Shown: positions 44,350-52,267, numbered from the stretch's first letter. The stretch: 64,000 bases of DNA from UBA5070 sp035913415 (GCA_035913415.1 JAMIIV010000207.1:29866-93865); one strand, 5' to 3'. Translations and numbers: made by a program. Notes: generated from the letters alone by a model not told the origin.

Positions 44350-45959
44350 GGACGCCTCGGGGAGGAAGAGTCGTGCGCTTCGGACCAGGAAAGTCCGAAG
44401 CGGCCAAGGTACTTGCGCAGCCGATCGGAATCGTTGGGGCTTTCCTTGCGCTCGCGCGAAACGGAGAACAGGCATCGCCCCGCCTCTGCCATCGTGGCCG
44501 ACGAACGGCAGACTCCCAGCACGTGCGCCAGCTGCACCCGATCGAACTCGTCCAGCCGTCCCACGCGGGACGGGACGACGGATTCCGTCACGGGATCGCC
44601 GGCGCGGATCCACGAGCGTTCCAGACGTTCGATTTCTTCGTCCACGTTCGGCTTGGTGATGCGGCCGTCCGACAGCAGCGCCATGCGCGTCACCGCCGCG
44701 GCCAGGTCGCGGAAATTCCCCTTCCACGAAGCACGCGCCGAGGTCCCCCACTCCAGGAAGCGCTCGCGCGCCTCGCGGGTGATCGAAACCTGGCGTCCTT
44801 CGCGTGCACGCAACCGTTCCAGCTCGTACTCCAGATTGGGCTCCAGGTCGGCCGGCCGGTCGGCCAGTCCGGGCAGGGCGAAGGTCCACAACTGGATGCG
44901 CGCCAGGAGGTCTTCGCGGAATCGCCCGCGCGCCACCTCGGCCCCCAGATCCTTGTGCGATCCGGCCAGAAGCAGGAAATCGCTCTCGACTTCCCGATCC
45001 GAACCCACGGGGCGAAAGCGTTTCTCTTCCAGGGCCACCAGAAGCATCGCCTGCTCTTCCAGCCCCAGCTCGCCGATCTCGTCCAGGAACAGGATCCCCC
45101 GGTCGGCCGCACGCAGATAACCGGCCCGATCCCCTACCGCCCCGGTGAAGGCTCCTTTCACGTGCCCGAAGAGGGCCGACATCGCCCCTTCGCCGGCCAG
45201 GGTGGCGCAATTCACCGCGACGAACTCGCCGGCCACCAGCCCCCGCTGGCGGCGCAGTTCGTGGATGCGCCGCGCCAGGCTCGATTTGCCCGATCCGGTG
45301 GGTCCACCCAGCAGGATCGGATCGCGCGACCGGGAGGCCACGACTTCGATGCGCTCGATCAGGCGGTTGAACGCCTTGTCGCGGGTGCGGATGCCGTCCT
45401 TGAGGAAGTCGCGCCGGTCGCGGATGTCTTCGCGGAAGCGCGAGGCGATGCGGTCGTACCTGGACAGATCGAGATCGATGAGGGAGATGCGGCCGGGCAG
45501 CGATTTGTCGTTGCCCTCGGGGGGACTGGTCTGCAGGAGACGCCCCGGCAGGAAACGCGCCTCGGTGAGCAGGAACAGGCAGATCTGGTGGACATGGCTG
45601 CCCGTGGTGATGTGCACCAGCAGGTCTTCCCGCGCAGGATCGAAGGCCAGGCGGCGCGACAGGTCCAGGAGCACCGAGTAGACCGCCTCGAAGTCCCACG
45701 GATCGTGGGCGGGCAGGATCTCGCAGACCACGTCCATCCCGGGGCGCAGTTGGCGCAGATCGGAGGCCACCACCTCACCCAGCTCGCGGAACTTCTCCTG
45801 GAACAGCAGATGGTAGCGATCGAAGGGAGGGTCGTCGTGCCGGGCCAGATCGACCGTGGGACGCCACCGATCCCAACGTTTACGCCCCATGCCCCCGTCG
45901 AGGACCGTGCCGAGGATACCGATGCCCACGAGGGGCCTGGAAGTCGTTTTGCGCGTCAT
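44346..45959 (-). CDS. rtcR: RtcR, sigma-54 activator of RNA repair
   Basis: 537 aa. An N-terminal CARF-like sensing domain (about 1-180, with the conserved RPLVGIGILGTVLD start) is followed by a sigma-54 AAA+ domain: Walker A GPTGSGKS, the sigma-54 contact loop GAFTGA (in VKGAFTGAVGD), Walker B ILFLDEIGEL, and a C-terminal helix-turn-helix region (about 480-537). RtcR senses RNA termini and opens sigma-54 promoters. It is divergent from the rsr-Y RNA-rtcB operon, where a sigma-54 promoter (46049-46065) and a dyad (45962-45994) are found. Confidence 0.94.
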   Translation of the reverse strand: MTRKTTSRPLVGIGILGTVLDGGMGRKRWDRWRPTVDLARHDDPPFDRYHLLFQEKFRELGEVVASDLRQLRPGMDVVCEILPAHDPWDFEAVYSVLLDLSRRLAFDPAREDLLVHITTGSHVHQICLFLLTEARFLPGRLLQTSPPEGNDKSLPGRISLIDLDLSRYDRIASRFREDIRDRRDFLKDGIRTRDKAFNRLIERIEVVASRSRDPILLGGPTGSGKSSLARRIHELRRQRGLVAGEFVAVNCATLAGEGAMSALFGHVKGAFTGAVGDRAGYLRAADRGILFLDEIGELGLEEQAMLLVALEEKRFRPVGSDREVESDFLLLAGSHKDLGAEVARGRFREDLLARIQLWTFALPGLADRPADLEPNLEYELERLRAREGRQVSITREARERFLEWGTSARASWKGNFRDLAAAVTRMALLSDGRITKPNVDEEIERLERSWIRAGDPVTESVVPSRVGRLDEFDRVQLAHVLGVCRSSATMAEAGRCLFSVSRERKESPNDSDRLRKYLGRFGLSWSEAHDSSSPRRP

Positions 45960-45961
45960 TC

Positions 45962-45994
45962 TATCGCACAGGATAGATCCTATGCCTTGCGATA
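45962..45994. promoter_or_regulatory. Dyad upstream of the sigma-54 promoter, candidate RtcR site
   Basis: Outer arms TATCGCA (45962-45968) and TGCGATA (45988-45994) are an exact inverted repeat, and inside them AGGAT/ATCCT is a second. It lies 55-85 nt upstream of the sigma-54 promoter and just before the rtcR start, a suitable spacing for an enhancer-like site that the RtcR DNA-binding domain could use. Proof would need footprinting. Confidence 0.6.
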
Positions 45995-46048
45995 TCAATG
46001 CACCCCGATCCGGGCACACGTTTCTCCGACGGATCCGCGCGACAACGA

Positions 46049-46065
46049 TTGGCACGCCCTTCGCA
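46049..46065 (+). promoter_or_regulatory. Sigma-54 promoter of the RNA repair operon
   Basis: TTGGCACGCCCTTCGCA matches the -24/-12 consensus (YTGGCACG-N4-TTGCW) with one mismatch (TCGCA for TTGCA), and GG and GC are 10 nt apart as required. The start would be near 46076, ten bases before the tRNA-like RNA at 46086. RtcR, encoded divergently, is the obvious activator. Confidence 0.85.
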
Positions 46066-46085
46066 CTTGAAGTGGAATACCGAAA

Positions 46086-46303
46086 GGGGAGGTAGCTCAA
46101 ACGGAAGAGCACCGGAAAAACGTTGGACAACGGCACTGTAACAGGCACCGCGAACCGCAAGGTCGCCGGGCAGGGTTGCGGAGGCACCTATAGCGGCCTC
46201 GAAGGGTCATCACTCCCCCGAGGTGGGTGAAGCAGCAAGGGAAGCGCGTTTCCCAAGAGCCTGGCTTGTCGCGGCGATGCGGGTTCGATCCCCGTCCTCT
46301 CCA
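46086..46303 (+). ncRNA. tRNA-like RNA with an inserted Y-type stem (Y RNA candidate)
   Basis: The ends fold as a tRNA: acceptor GGGGAGG (46086-46092) pairs with CCTCTCC (46296-46302), D-arm GCTC/GAGC (46095-46098/46107-46110), T-arm GCGGG-TTCGATC-CCCGT (46279-46295), discriminator A at 46303. In place of a normal anticodon arm is a 150-nt insert containing the stem CCGCGA (46148-46153)/TCGCGG (46269-46274) framed by CGAACCG and CTTGTCG, the same signature as the Y elements at 48 kb. It is not a functional tRNA. It may be processed from the operon leader; start 46086 is the predicted end after RNase P. Confidence 0.75.
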
Positions 46304-46335
46304 CTTTCTCGAATTCCACAGCAAGGATCATCACC

Positions 46336-47907
46336 ATGCCCAATCTCGAACTGTTCAAGACCATCGCGGGCAGACTCATCCCCGCCACCGATACCCGCAA
46401 CGCAGCGGGCGGCGTTGCGTACACCCGCTCCCCCAAGTCGGAGCTGGCCCAGCTGGCGATGACCGGATGCCTCAACGGCACCTTCCATGCCCAGGCCGAA
46501 GTGCAACTGGAGGCCATCCTCAAGCGCACTGCGGAGATCGATCCCGCCTGGATCGCCAAGCTGGCCCTGGTGGCCCGCAAGAAGGGCCACATGAAAGACG
46601 TTCCCGCCCTGCTGCTGGCGACCCTCGCCGTCCGCGACCGGGACAGCGCGGCGACCGCGTTTCCCCTGGTGATCGACAACGCCCGGATGCTGCGGACCTT
46701 CGTACAGATCGTCCGCTCGGGAGCCGCGGGACGCAAGTCCTTCGGCTCGGCGCCCCGGCGCTGGATCCGGCAGTGGCTGGAATCACGGACTCTCGAACAG
46801 CTCCTGGACGCTTCGGTAGGCAACCAGCCCTCGCTCGCCGACATCGTGAAGATGGTCCATCCCCGGCCCGACGGTCCCGAGCGCGAAGCCTTCTACGGCT
46901 GGCTCTTGGGCAAGGAGGTCGCGACGGACACGCTTCCCGAGCGGGTGCGGGCCCTGCTGGCCTGGCGCGACGGAGACCGGGAAACGGTCCCCGAAACCGC
47001 GTTCGAACTCCTGACCGATCGGCCCCTGTCCACCGGATCCTGGGCGGCCATCGCCCGCCGCGCCGGCTGGCAGTGGACGCGCATGAACCTCGCCACCCTC
47101 GCGCGGCACGGCGTGTTCGCCGATCCGGCGATGGTGGACCTGGTGGCCGCCCGGCTGCGGGATCCGTCTCTGATCGCCCGGTCGCGCGTCTTTCCCTACC
47201 AGATCCTGTCCGCCTGGAAGGCGGCCGGGACCGACCTCCCCTCTGTCGTCCGCGACGCCCTCCAGGACGCGCTGGAACATGCGGTAGAGAACGTTCCCGC
47301 CTTCGCGGGGAAGGTGGTCGTCCTGCCCGACGTCTCCGGCTCCATGCACAGCCCCGTCACCGGATTCCGTCCGGGTGCGAGCTCGGCCACGCGCTGCGTG
47401 GACGTCGCCGCCCTCTTCGCCGCCGCCATCCTGCGGCGCAACCCTTCCGCCACCGTCATCCCCTTCAAGGAAGACATCGTGAACCTCGTCCTGAATCCTC
47501 GCGATTCCATCAGCACCAACGCCGAGCGCATGGCTTCCGTGGGCCCCGGCGGGACCGATTGTTCGGCCCCGCTGCGGCACCTGAACCAGCGCAAGGCCAA
47601 GGCCGACCTGGTCGTATTCGTCTCCGACAACGAGTCGTGGATGGACCCCGCCCGGGGACGCTGCACCACCACCCTGCGGGAATGGGAAACCTTCCGCGCC
47701 CGCAATCCCGGCGCCCGGCTGGTGTGCATCGACCTGGCCCCCAACACCACGGTGCAGGCGCCCGATCGGCCCGACATCCTCAACGTAGGAGGCTTCTCCG
47801 ACCAGGTCTTCGGACTGGTGGGGGAATTCGCCTCCGGCGGTCTGGAAGCCGGCGCCTGGGAGACGCGCATCGAACGGGAGGGAGAACGCCTCTTGAACGC
47901 GGCGTAG
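46336..47907 (+). CDS. rsr: Ro60 orthologue with TROVE and vWA modules
   Basis: 523 aa. The TROVE domain (about 1-330) is formed by HEAT-like helical repeats that make a ring binding Y RNA and misfolded RNA, and the C-terminal vWA domain (about 340-520) has the metal-ion site DVSGSM (VLPDVSGSMHS) with Thr/Asp further on (GGTDCSAPL). Ro60 orthologues participate in RNA surveillance and UV/heat survival. ATG at 46336, after GGA at about 9 nt. The gene is 32 nt after the tRNA-like RNA and followed by four Y elements and rtcB. Confidence 0.93.
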   Translation: MPNLELFKTIAGRLIPATDTRNAAGGVAYTRSPKSELAQLAMTGCLNGTFHAQAEVQLEAILKRTAEIDPAWIAKLALVARKKGHMKDVPALLLATLAVRDRDSAATAFPLVIDNARMLRTFVQIVRSGAAGRKSFGSAPRRWIRQWLESRTLEQLLDASVGNQPSLADIVKMVHPRPDGPEREAFYGWLLGKEVATDTLPERVRALLAWRDGDRETVPETAFELLTDRPLSTGSWAAIARRAGWQWTRMNLATLARHGVFADPAMVDLVAARLRDPSLIARSRVFPYQILSAWKAAGTDLPSVVRDALQDALEHAVENVPAFAGKVVVLPDVSGSMHSPVTGFRPGASSATRCVDVAALFAAAILRRNPSATVIPFKEDIVNLVLNPRDSISTNAERMASVGPGGTDCSAPLRHLNQRKAKADLVVFVSDNESWMDPARGRCTTTLREWETFRARNPGARLVCIDLAPNTTVQAPDRPDILNVGGFSDQVFGLVGEFASGGLEAGAWETRIEREGERLLNAA

Positions 47908-47920
47908 GGCGGAGTGGAAA

Positions 47921-48076
47921 GGCGCGACGAATACCGCGGCGGTCTACACTTGGACCTGGCATCCATTCCGGAGCGCGGGGGAAGATCCCGCAGGAGCCGC
48001 AAGGCTCCCGAGGCGTCGCCAGAGGACGCACCAGGCGGCGAAAGCCGGCAGACCACGCAATCCTTGTCGCCGCGCC
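47921..48076 (+). ncRNA. Y RNA-like element Y1
   Basis: Terminal stem GGCGCG (47921-47926)/CGCGCC (48071-48076), plus CGA/TCG after one mismatch. It carries the shared signature CGAATACCG on the 5' strand and CCTTGTCG on the 3' strand, which also marks the other elements. Inside is a perfect GGAGCC/GGCTCC hairpin with GCAA loop (47993-48008). No tRNA-like arm is found. Located 13 nt after the rsr stop. Confidence 0.65.
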
Positions 48077-48107
48077 CCCTCCATCCTCCCAACGCCCCTG
48101 ACCGGGG

Positions 48108-48225
48108 GCGCCCGAGACGAATACCGGACGGGAGTCCATCCTCCACCTCCGCCGCGCCGCCCCGGGAGGGGCGGCACCCCGACTCCGGGGCAGGCACCTC
48201 CCCCCACCCTTGTCGTCCTGGGCGC
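48108..48225 (+). ncRNA. Y RNA-like element Y2
   Basis: Terminal stem GCGCCC-GA-GACGA (48108-48120) pairs with TCGTC-CT-GGGCGC (48213-48225) with a 2-nt mismatch. 5' signature ACGAATACCGG, 3' signature CCTTGTCG. Interior has an 8-bp perfect hairpin GCCGCCCC/GGGGCGGC with GGGA loop (48156-48175). No T-arm. Its closing stem sits 10 nt before Y3. Confidence 0.65.
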
Positions 48226-48235
48226 TCCTTCTTTG

Positions 48236-48344
48236 GCGCGGAAGAATGCTGGACGGGAATCCATTGGTCAACACCTCCGTTTGCAAGAACGGTGGTGTGG
48301 GTTCAAGTCCCAAATCCCTCCACACCTTGTCTTCCGCGCTTTTT
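48236..48344 (+). ncRNA. Y RNA-like element Y3 with degenerate tRNA-like core and T-tract
   Basis: Terminal stem GCGCGGAAGA (48236-48245)/TCTTCCGCGC (48330-48339) is perfect, followed by TTTTT as in an intrinsic terminator. Signature GAATGCTGG and CCTTGTC. The core resembles tRNA: acceptor GGAcGGGA (48251-48258) with TCCCTCC (48315-48321), anticodon-like hairpin CACC-t-CCGTT/AACGG-t-GGTG (48272-48297), and T-arm TGGG-TTCAAGT-CCCA (48298-48312). The D-arm is degenerate. Not a working tRNA. Confidence 0.65.
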
Positions 48345-48390
48345 CCCTTTCCCGGGGCCCTCGAGGGGGCCCCACCCCTGTGCCCCCCCT

Positions 48391-48531
48391 TATGTCGAAT
48401 GCCGGACAGGTGTACATCACACGTGTCGGTGCCGGGTTCGATTCCCGGCGCGGCCACTCTTCGGCCGCGTAGCTCAGTGGTAGAGCAACCCCGCTTCGCG
48501 GGCCACTTGTCCACCCTTGTCGACATTCGGG
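48391..48531 (+). ncRNA. YrlA-like Y RNA with permuted tRNA mimic
   Basis: The tRNA parts come in permuted order: T-arm CCGGG-TTCGATT-CCCGG (48431-48447), acceptor 3' strand CGCGGCC (48448-48454), a 7-nt closing loop, acceptor 5' strand GGCCGCG (48462-48468), D-arm GCTC-AGTGGTA-GAGC (48471-48485). The acceptor helix is a perfect 7 bp. Around it are a 9-bp stem GGACAGGTG (48403-48411)/CACTTGTCC (48503-48511, one G-U) and the terminal stem CGAATG (48395-48400)/CATTCG (48523-48528), with the CGAATGCCGG and CCTTGTCG signature. This is the known layout of bacterial YrlA, whose closed acceptor mimics tRNA. It lies 25 nt before rtcB. Confidence 0.78.
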
Positions 48532-48556
48532 GATACTTCCTTTGGAGACACATCCC

Positions 48557-49780
48557 ATGAACCATCCCGAAATCTTCCAGCCCTCCCGTGGCGGCCTCGT
48601 GAAGGCCTGGACCCGCGGCGTCTTGTTCGAGGACGAAGCCCGCCGCCAGGTGGAAAACGCCGCGAGCCTCCCCTTCATCCACAAGTGGGTCGCCATCATG
48701 CCCGACGTGCACGCCGGGAAGGGCGCCACGGTCGGATCCGTGATCCCCACCCTCGACGCCATCGTTCCCGCGGCCGTGGGTGTCGACATCGGTTGCGGCA
48801 TGATGGCCGTGCGCACCTCGCTGAATGCCCGCGACCTTCCCGACAATCTGGCCTCCCTCCGGTCGGCCATCGAACGCGCCGTCCCCCATGGGCGCACCGA
48901 CAACGGGGGCCGCAACGACCGCGGCGCCTGGAACACACCTCCCGAGGCCGTCCGTTCCGCATGGGACTCCATGAGCCCCATCTTCGACCAGATCCGCGAG
49001 AAGCACCCGAAGATCGGGGCCTCCAACTCCTGGAACCACCTGGGAACCCTCGGGACGGGCAACCACTTCATCGAAGTCTGCCTGGACACGACGGATTCCG
49101 TCTGGGTGATGCTGCACTCCGGATCGCGCGGCGTGGGCAACCGGATCGGGTCGTACTTCATCGAGAAGGCCAAGCGCGAGATGGAACGCTGGCACATCCA
49201 CCTTCCCGACGCCGACCTCGCCTACCTGCCGGAAGGCTCGCAGCATTTCGGCGACTACGTGAAGGCCCTGAAGTGGGCGCAAGGCTTCGCGATGAAGAAC
49301 CGGGAACTGATGATGGACGCCACCCTGGCGGCCCTGGCGTCGCTGCCCGGGATCCCGCCCTTCGAACGCACCCTGGACGCGGTGAACTGCCACCACAACT
49401 ACGTCGACCGCGAGCACCACTTCGGCAAGGACGTGTGGGTCACCCGCAAGGGTGCCGTGCGCGCCCGCGATGGCGAAATGGGGATCATCCCCGGCTCCAT
49501 GGGAACCCGTTCGTACATCGTGCGCGGCAAGGGCAACCCGGACAGTTTCTGTTCGTGCTCGCACGGCGCGGGTCGGGCGATGAGCCGTACCGAAGCCAGA
49601 CGCCGCTTCACCCTGGCAGACCATGAACGCTGGACCGCGGGAATCGAATGCCGCAAGGACGCCGAGGTGATCGACGAGACCCCCGGCGCCTACAAGGACA
49701 TCGACGCCGTGATGGAGGCGCAGAAGGACCTCGTGGAGGTCGTGCACACGCTCCGGCAGGTGGTCTGCGTGAAGGGCTGA
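48557..49780 (+). CDS. rtcB: RtcB RNA ligase
   Basis: 407 aa Mn/GTP-dependent ligase joining 3'-phosphate or 2',3'-cyclic phosphate to 5'-OH RNA. Conserved metal and GTP residues: DVHAGKG (about 52-58), VDIGCGMM (about 75-82), GTGNHFIE, HSGSRGVGNRIG, HNYVDREHHFG, SMGTRSYIVRGKGN and the C-terminal SHGAGRAMSRTEAR, containing the His that takes the GMP adduct. Shorter than the roughly 480-aa RtcB1 but in line with RtcB2-type. ATG at 48557 with GGAG 9 nt upstream. No rtcA or archease is in the window. Confidence 0.95.
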   Translation: MNHPEIFQPSRGGLVKAWTRGVLFEDEARRQVENAASLPFIHKWVAIMPDVHAGKGATVGSVIPTLDAIVPAAVGVDIGCGMMAVRTSLNARDLPDNLASLRSAIERAVPHGRTDNGGRNDRGAWNTPPEAVRSAWDSMSPIFDQIREKHPKIGASNSWNHLGTLGTGNHFIEVCLDTTDSVWVMLHSGSRGVGNRIGSYFIEKAKREMERWHIHLPDADLAYLPEGSQHFGDYVKALKWAQGFAMKNRELMMDATLAALASLPGIPPFERTLDAVNCHHNYVDREHHFGKDVWVTRKGAVRARDGEMGIIPGSMGTRSYIVRGKGNPDSFCSCSHGAGRAMSRTEARRRFTLADHERWTAGIECRKDAEVIDETPGAYKDIDAVMEAQKDLVEVVHTLRQVVCVKG

Positions 49781-49832
49781 GGGGGTTCCGGGACTCGAAA
49801 GGTAGGTGGCCAGGACTACCTTCGAGAGACCG

Positions 49833-50375
49833 ATGCAGACTCCGCACCCTTCCCGAACTCGCGTCACGATCGTCGCCACCGCGGCGATGCTGGTGTGCGT
49901 CGGCTGCGCCCCCGCCCCCATCCTGGTTCGGACCTCGGTCACCCAACCCGATGTATTCTTGCGCCCGGACTCTTCCTGCCCGATCCCCGCGATCCGGTTT
50001 CGCGCCGACGGCTCGATCTCCCCCGTGCAGGGGACGGACGGCCATCTCGATCGTTGCCTGATCTCGTTCCCGCAGCCCGATCGACGAGGCGTGGTGGTCG
50101 AGCTTTCGGGCGTGAGTGATCCCTGCCGCACGGGAACGCTGCGCCGCGCGTGGATGGTGGCCCGATCCGACTCTGATTCCCTGATCCTCGGCACGCCCAC
50201 GCCATCCTCCCGCGCCGAGATCCGAACCGAGCCCGACGTTCCGGACGATCCCGAGCTGCGCTGCCGGGTTCTCGATTCGAGCCTGGCCTTGGTCGAGGTC
50301 GTGATGTCGGATTCCGTCGTGGCACGCACCTGTTTCGCCGACGACAAAACGGGATTCCGAAGGTGCCTTCCGTGA
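49833..50375 (+). CDS. Lipoprotein, 180 aa
   Basis: Lipobox VCVGC (Cys near residue 25). The body is a small beta-rich domain with two disulphide-capable pairs (SSCPIPAIRFRADG, SDPCRTGTLRRAWM, ELRCRVLDSS, CFADD), also seen in other secreted Fibrobacterota proteins. GAGAG precedes the ATG. Its stop overlaps the next lipoprotein's GTG (GTGA). The function is unknown. Confidence 0.75.
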   Translation: MQTPHPSRTRVTIVATAAMLVCVGCAPAPILVRTSVTQPDVFLRPDSSCPIPAIRFRADGSISPVQGTDGHLDRCLISFPQPDRRGVVVELSGVSDPCRTGTLRRAWMVARSDSDSLILGTPTPSSRAEIRTEPDVPDDPELRCRVLDSSLALVEVVMSDSVVARTCFADDKTGFRRCLP

Positions 50376-51079
50376 AGCCCTCCCACCTTCTCGCGGCGGG
50401 GATCGTCGCGGCCTTCGTGCTGCAGGGTTGCGCGACCCTCGTCGCCCTGTCCACGGCCGAGCGCATCCCGTTGCGGGAGGAGCGGATCCATCGTTGGGAC
50501 TCGACCGGATCACAAGACCGAATGCTCCGCGCGACGCTGGAGGGGCGGACCGCGGACAGTGCCGGGCCGTCGCTGTGGAAATTCGAAGGTGCCGACATCT
50601 GGCTTCTGTGGCCGTCGTCGGGCAACCCCGTTGTGTTGTCGGACTCCCGCGATTCGCTGGACCACCACCTCAAGACGCGCCCGGGATGGGACACGACGGG
50701 AGTCGACACGATCGATGTCTACCTGATGTCCGACACCACCGCCCGCGTCCCACCCGCCCTGCTGTCCGGCGCCGGTCGCCAAGCCATCGCGCTTTGGAGT
50801 CGGCCACGCTCCTCCGTGGACTGGAAGCCCGCCTGGGCCCTGCGCCTTCGGGACCGGACCCCGGTGATGGAGCCCCTGGTCTGGATCGGGCACCCGCGAT
50901 TCAACCCTCTCGTGTGGGGGTGGGTGGTCGTGCCTGGTGGCGTCGCGGTCGACGTCGCGGCCTGGCCCCTGTACGTGGCAGCCTGGCATGTGGCGCAACC
51001 CGCGCTTCTTCCCGTGGCGGGCGGCATTCTCGCACTCGGATTCCTCGTCGCCTACCTCATGCGGGACTGGCACTTCTAG
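50372..51079 (+). CDS. Lipoprotein with C-terminal membrane helices
   Basis: 235 aa. GTG at 50372 overlaps the upstream stop as GTGA and has GAAGG upstream. Lipobox VLQGC near residue 20, a soluble middle, and two C-terminal hydrophobic segments (about 180-200 and 212-230, LPVAGGILALGFLVAYLM). This topology, an acylated N-terminus plus membrane helices, is unusual. The pair 49833-51079 forms a two-gene unit after rtcB. Confidence 0.72.
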   Translation: MKPSHLLAAGIVAAFVLQGCATLVALSTAERIPLREERIHRWDSTGSQDRMLRATLEGRTADSAGPSLWKFEGADIWLLWPSSGNPVVLSDSRDSLDHHLKTRPGWDTTGVDTIDVYLMSDTTARVPPALLSGAGRQAIALWSRPRSSVDWKPAWALRLRDRTPVMEPLVWIGHPRFNPLVWGWVVVPGGVAVDVAAWPLYVAAWHVAQPALLPVAGGILALGFLVAYLMRDWHF

Positions 51080-51137
51080 GCGGCTTCCCACGGACAATCC
51101 GCTGGCCCAGCGCACCCGCGACGAGCCTCCGCTCGGC

Positions 51138-51788
51138 TCACTCCGCCAGGTTTCGGCGATTCCGGGCCCGCCACCACCCGTGCAACCCATCCACCAGGCC
51201 CCACAGAACAGATCCCGCCACGGCCAGGGCCATGTCCTTGTGGGCGTCCCAGGGATCGCCCTGCTGCCCGTTGTATCCCTCGGCGGCATCGGCCGAAAGG
51301 AGCAGCGTCAACGCCCATTCGAACAGTTCGTAGGCCAGGCTCGCGGCGGCCACCCATTGCACCACCAGGAGTCTGGCCGTGCGGGGCCGCGTCACCACGC
51401 GACGGAATCCGTCCATCAGGCGCGGCGACACCAGCACGCCGAACAGAAGATGTACCAGCCGGTCGAAATGGTTGCGCTCCCACCCGAACACCTCCGACAA
51501 GGTGTGCCCCGCGAGACTCCGGGCCCAGGTGTCGTAGGGCACGTACGAGTAGATCCAGCGCGCCGCGAACGCGTGCAGGAACATGAACCCCATCAGACAG
51601 CGGGAACTGGCCGTCGAGGCCGCACCTCGCGCGATTCCCGAAGCGATCCAGGCCGCGACCACGAGGGTCCCCGCGTGCTGCAGCGGCATCATCTCCGGAT
51701 AGGGACTACCGATCGCCAGCGCCAGGCTTCCGGCCGACGCCACACCCAACTCGATCCAGGACTTCCGAAGCGAGGGCTTGGTGCTCAT
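51138..51788 (-). CDS. DUF2238-family membrane protein
   Basis: 216 aa, six hydrophobic helices. Family features: FMFLHAFAARWIYSYVPYD, FGWERNHFDRLVHLLFGVL, and the C-terminal GYNGQQGDPWDAHKDMALAVAGS, a block conserved in DUF2238 (YjdF-like) proteins. The many acidic and His residues in loops suggest metal or ligand binding. ATG overlaps the upstream gene's stop (ATGA). Role unknown. Confidence 0.87.
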   Translation of the reverse strand: MSTKPSLRKSWIELGVASAGSLALAIGSPYPEMMPLQHAGTLVVAAWIASGIARGAASTASSRCLMGFMFLHAFAARWIYSYVPYDTWARSLAGHTLSEVFGWERNHFDRLVHLLFGVLVSPRLMDGFRRVVTRPRTARLLVVQWVAAASLAYELFEWALTLLLSADAAEGYNGQQGDPWDAHKDMALAVAGSVLWGLVDGLHGWWRARNRRNLAE

Positions 51789-52267
51789 GGAGCGTCGGGC
51801 ATCTCGAAGACCTTCAGCGACTTGGCCATGCGCCCGATTTTGCCGTCGAAGAGCGGCCGATCCTTGTCCTGGTACTCGAGCTGGAAGACCACCCAGCGCC
51901 CTTGGGCGAGCTGCCGTCGTTCATAGACGATGCGCCCCTTGCGAAAGCCCGACACCACGCACCAGTCCTTCTTGGTCGTGCGCAGCACGACGGAATCGAT
52001 TTCGGACGCATCGAAATCGCACGCCTCACCGAGGGTTTCCTCGGCGGCGTTCCACATTCCCCAGACGCGGATCTCCGCTCCCGTCGAACCCCGCCACGTC
52101 CGCCCATCGTCGTTTTCCGGCGGAGGCATTTCCTTCAATCCCGCCGGCACGTCCAGGCAGAAGGCGAAGCGCGCGTTGCAGTGGTTCACGTAGTCCTCGC
52201 GGGCGCCGGACGCCGAGGCAAGCAATGCGAGGGACAACAGGAATGCGGACAAGGCAGGAACAGACAT
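51785..52267 (-). CDS. Secreted hypothetical protein, 160 aa
   Basis: Signal peptide MSVPALSAFLLSLALLASASGA with cleavage near residue 22. The mature part contains two close cysteine pairs (YVNHCNARFAFCLDVPAG, DDFDASEID) and the pattern VFQLEYQDKDRPLFDGKIG, which resembles other small secreted beta-rich proteins with a fragment about a serine-protease-like region; no family is named. Overlaps the DUF2238 start. Confidence 0.75.
   Translation of the reverse strand: MSVPALSAFLLSLALLASASGAREDYVNHCNARFAFCLDVPAGLKEMPPPENDDGRTWRGSTGAEIRVWGMWNAAEETLGEACDFDASEIDSVVLRTTKKDWCVVSGFRKGRIVYERRQLAQGRWVVFQLEYQDKDRPLFDGKIGRMAKSLKVFEMPDAP

Noticed and set aside
46086..46303. A tRNA gene by acceptor, D-arm and T-arm
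   Set aside because: The anticodon arm is replaced by a 150-nt insert with a Y-type stem, so it cannot decode.
48403..48426. Hairpin GACAGGTGT/ACACGTGTC inside Y4
   Set aside because: The long-range stem 48403-48411/48503-48511 is longer and encloses the tRNA mimic, so the local hairpin is taken as an alternative only.
47780..50491. A 903-codon minus-strand frame over rtcB
   Set aside because: Antisense to rtcB and to the Y RNA array, without family signals.
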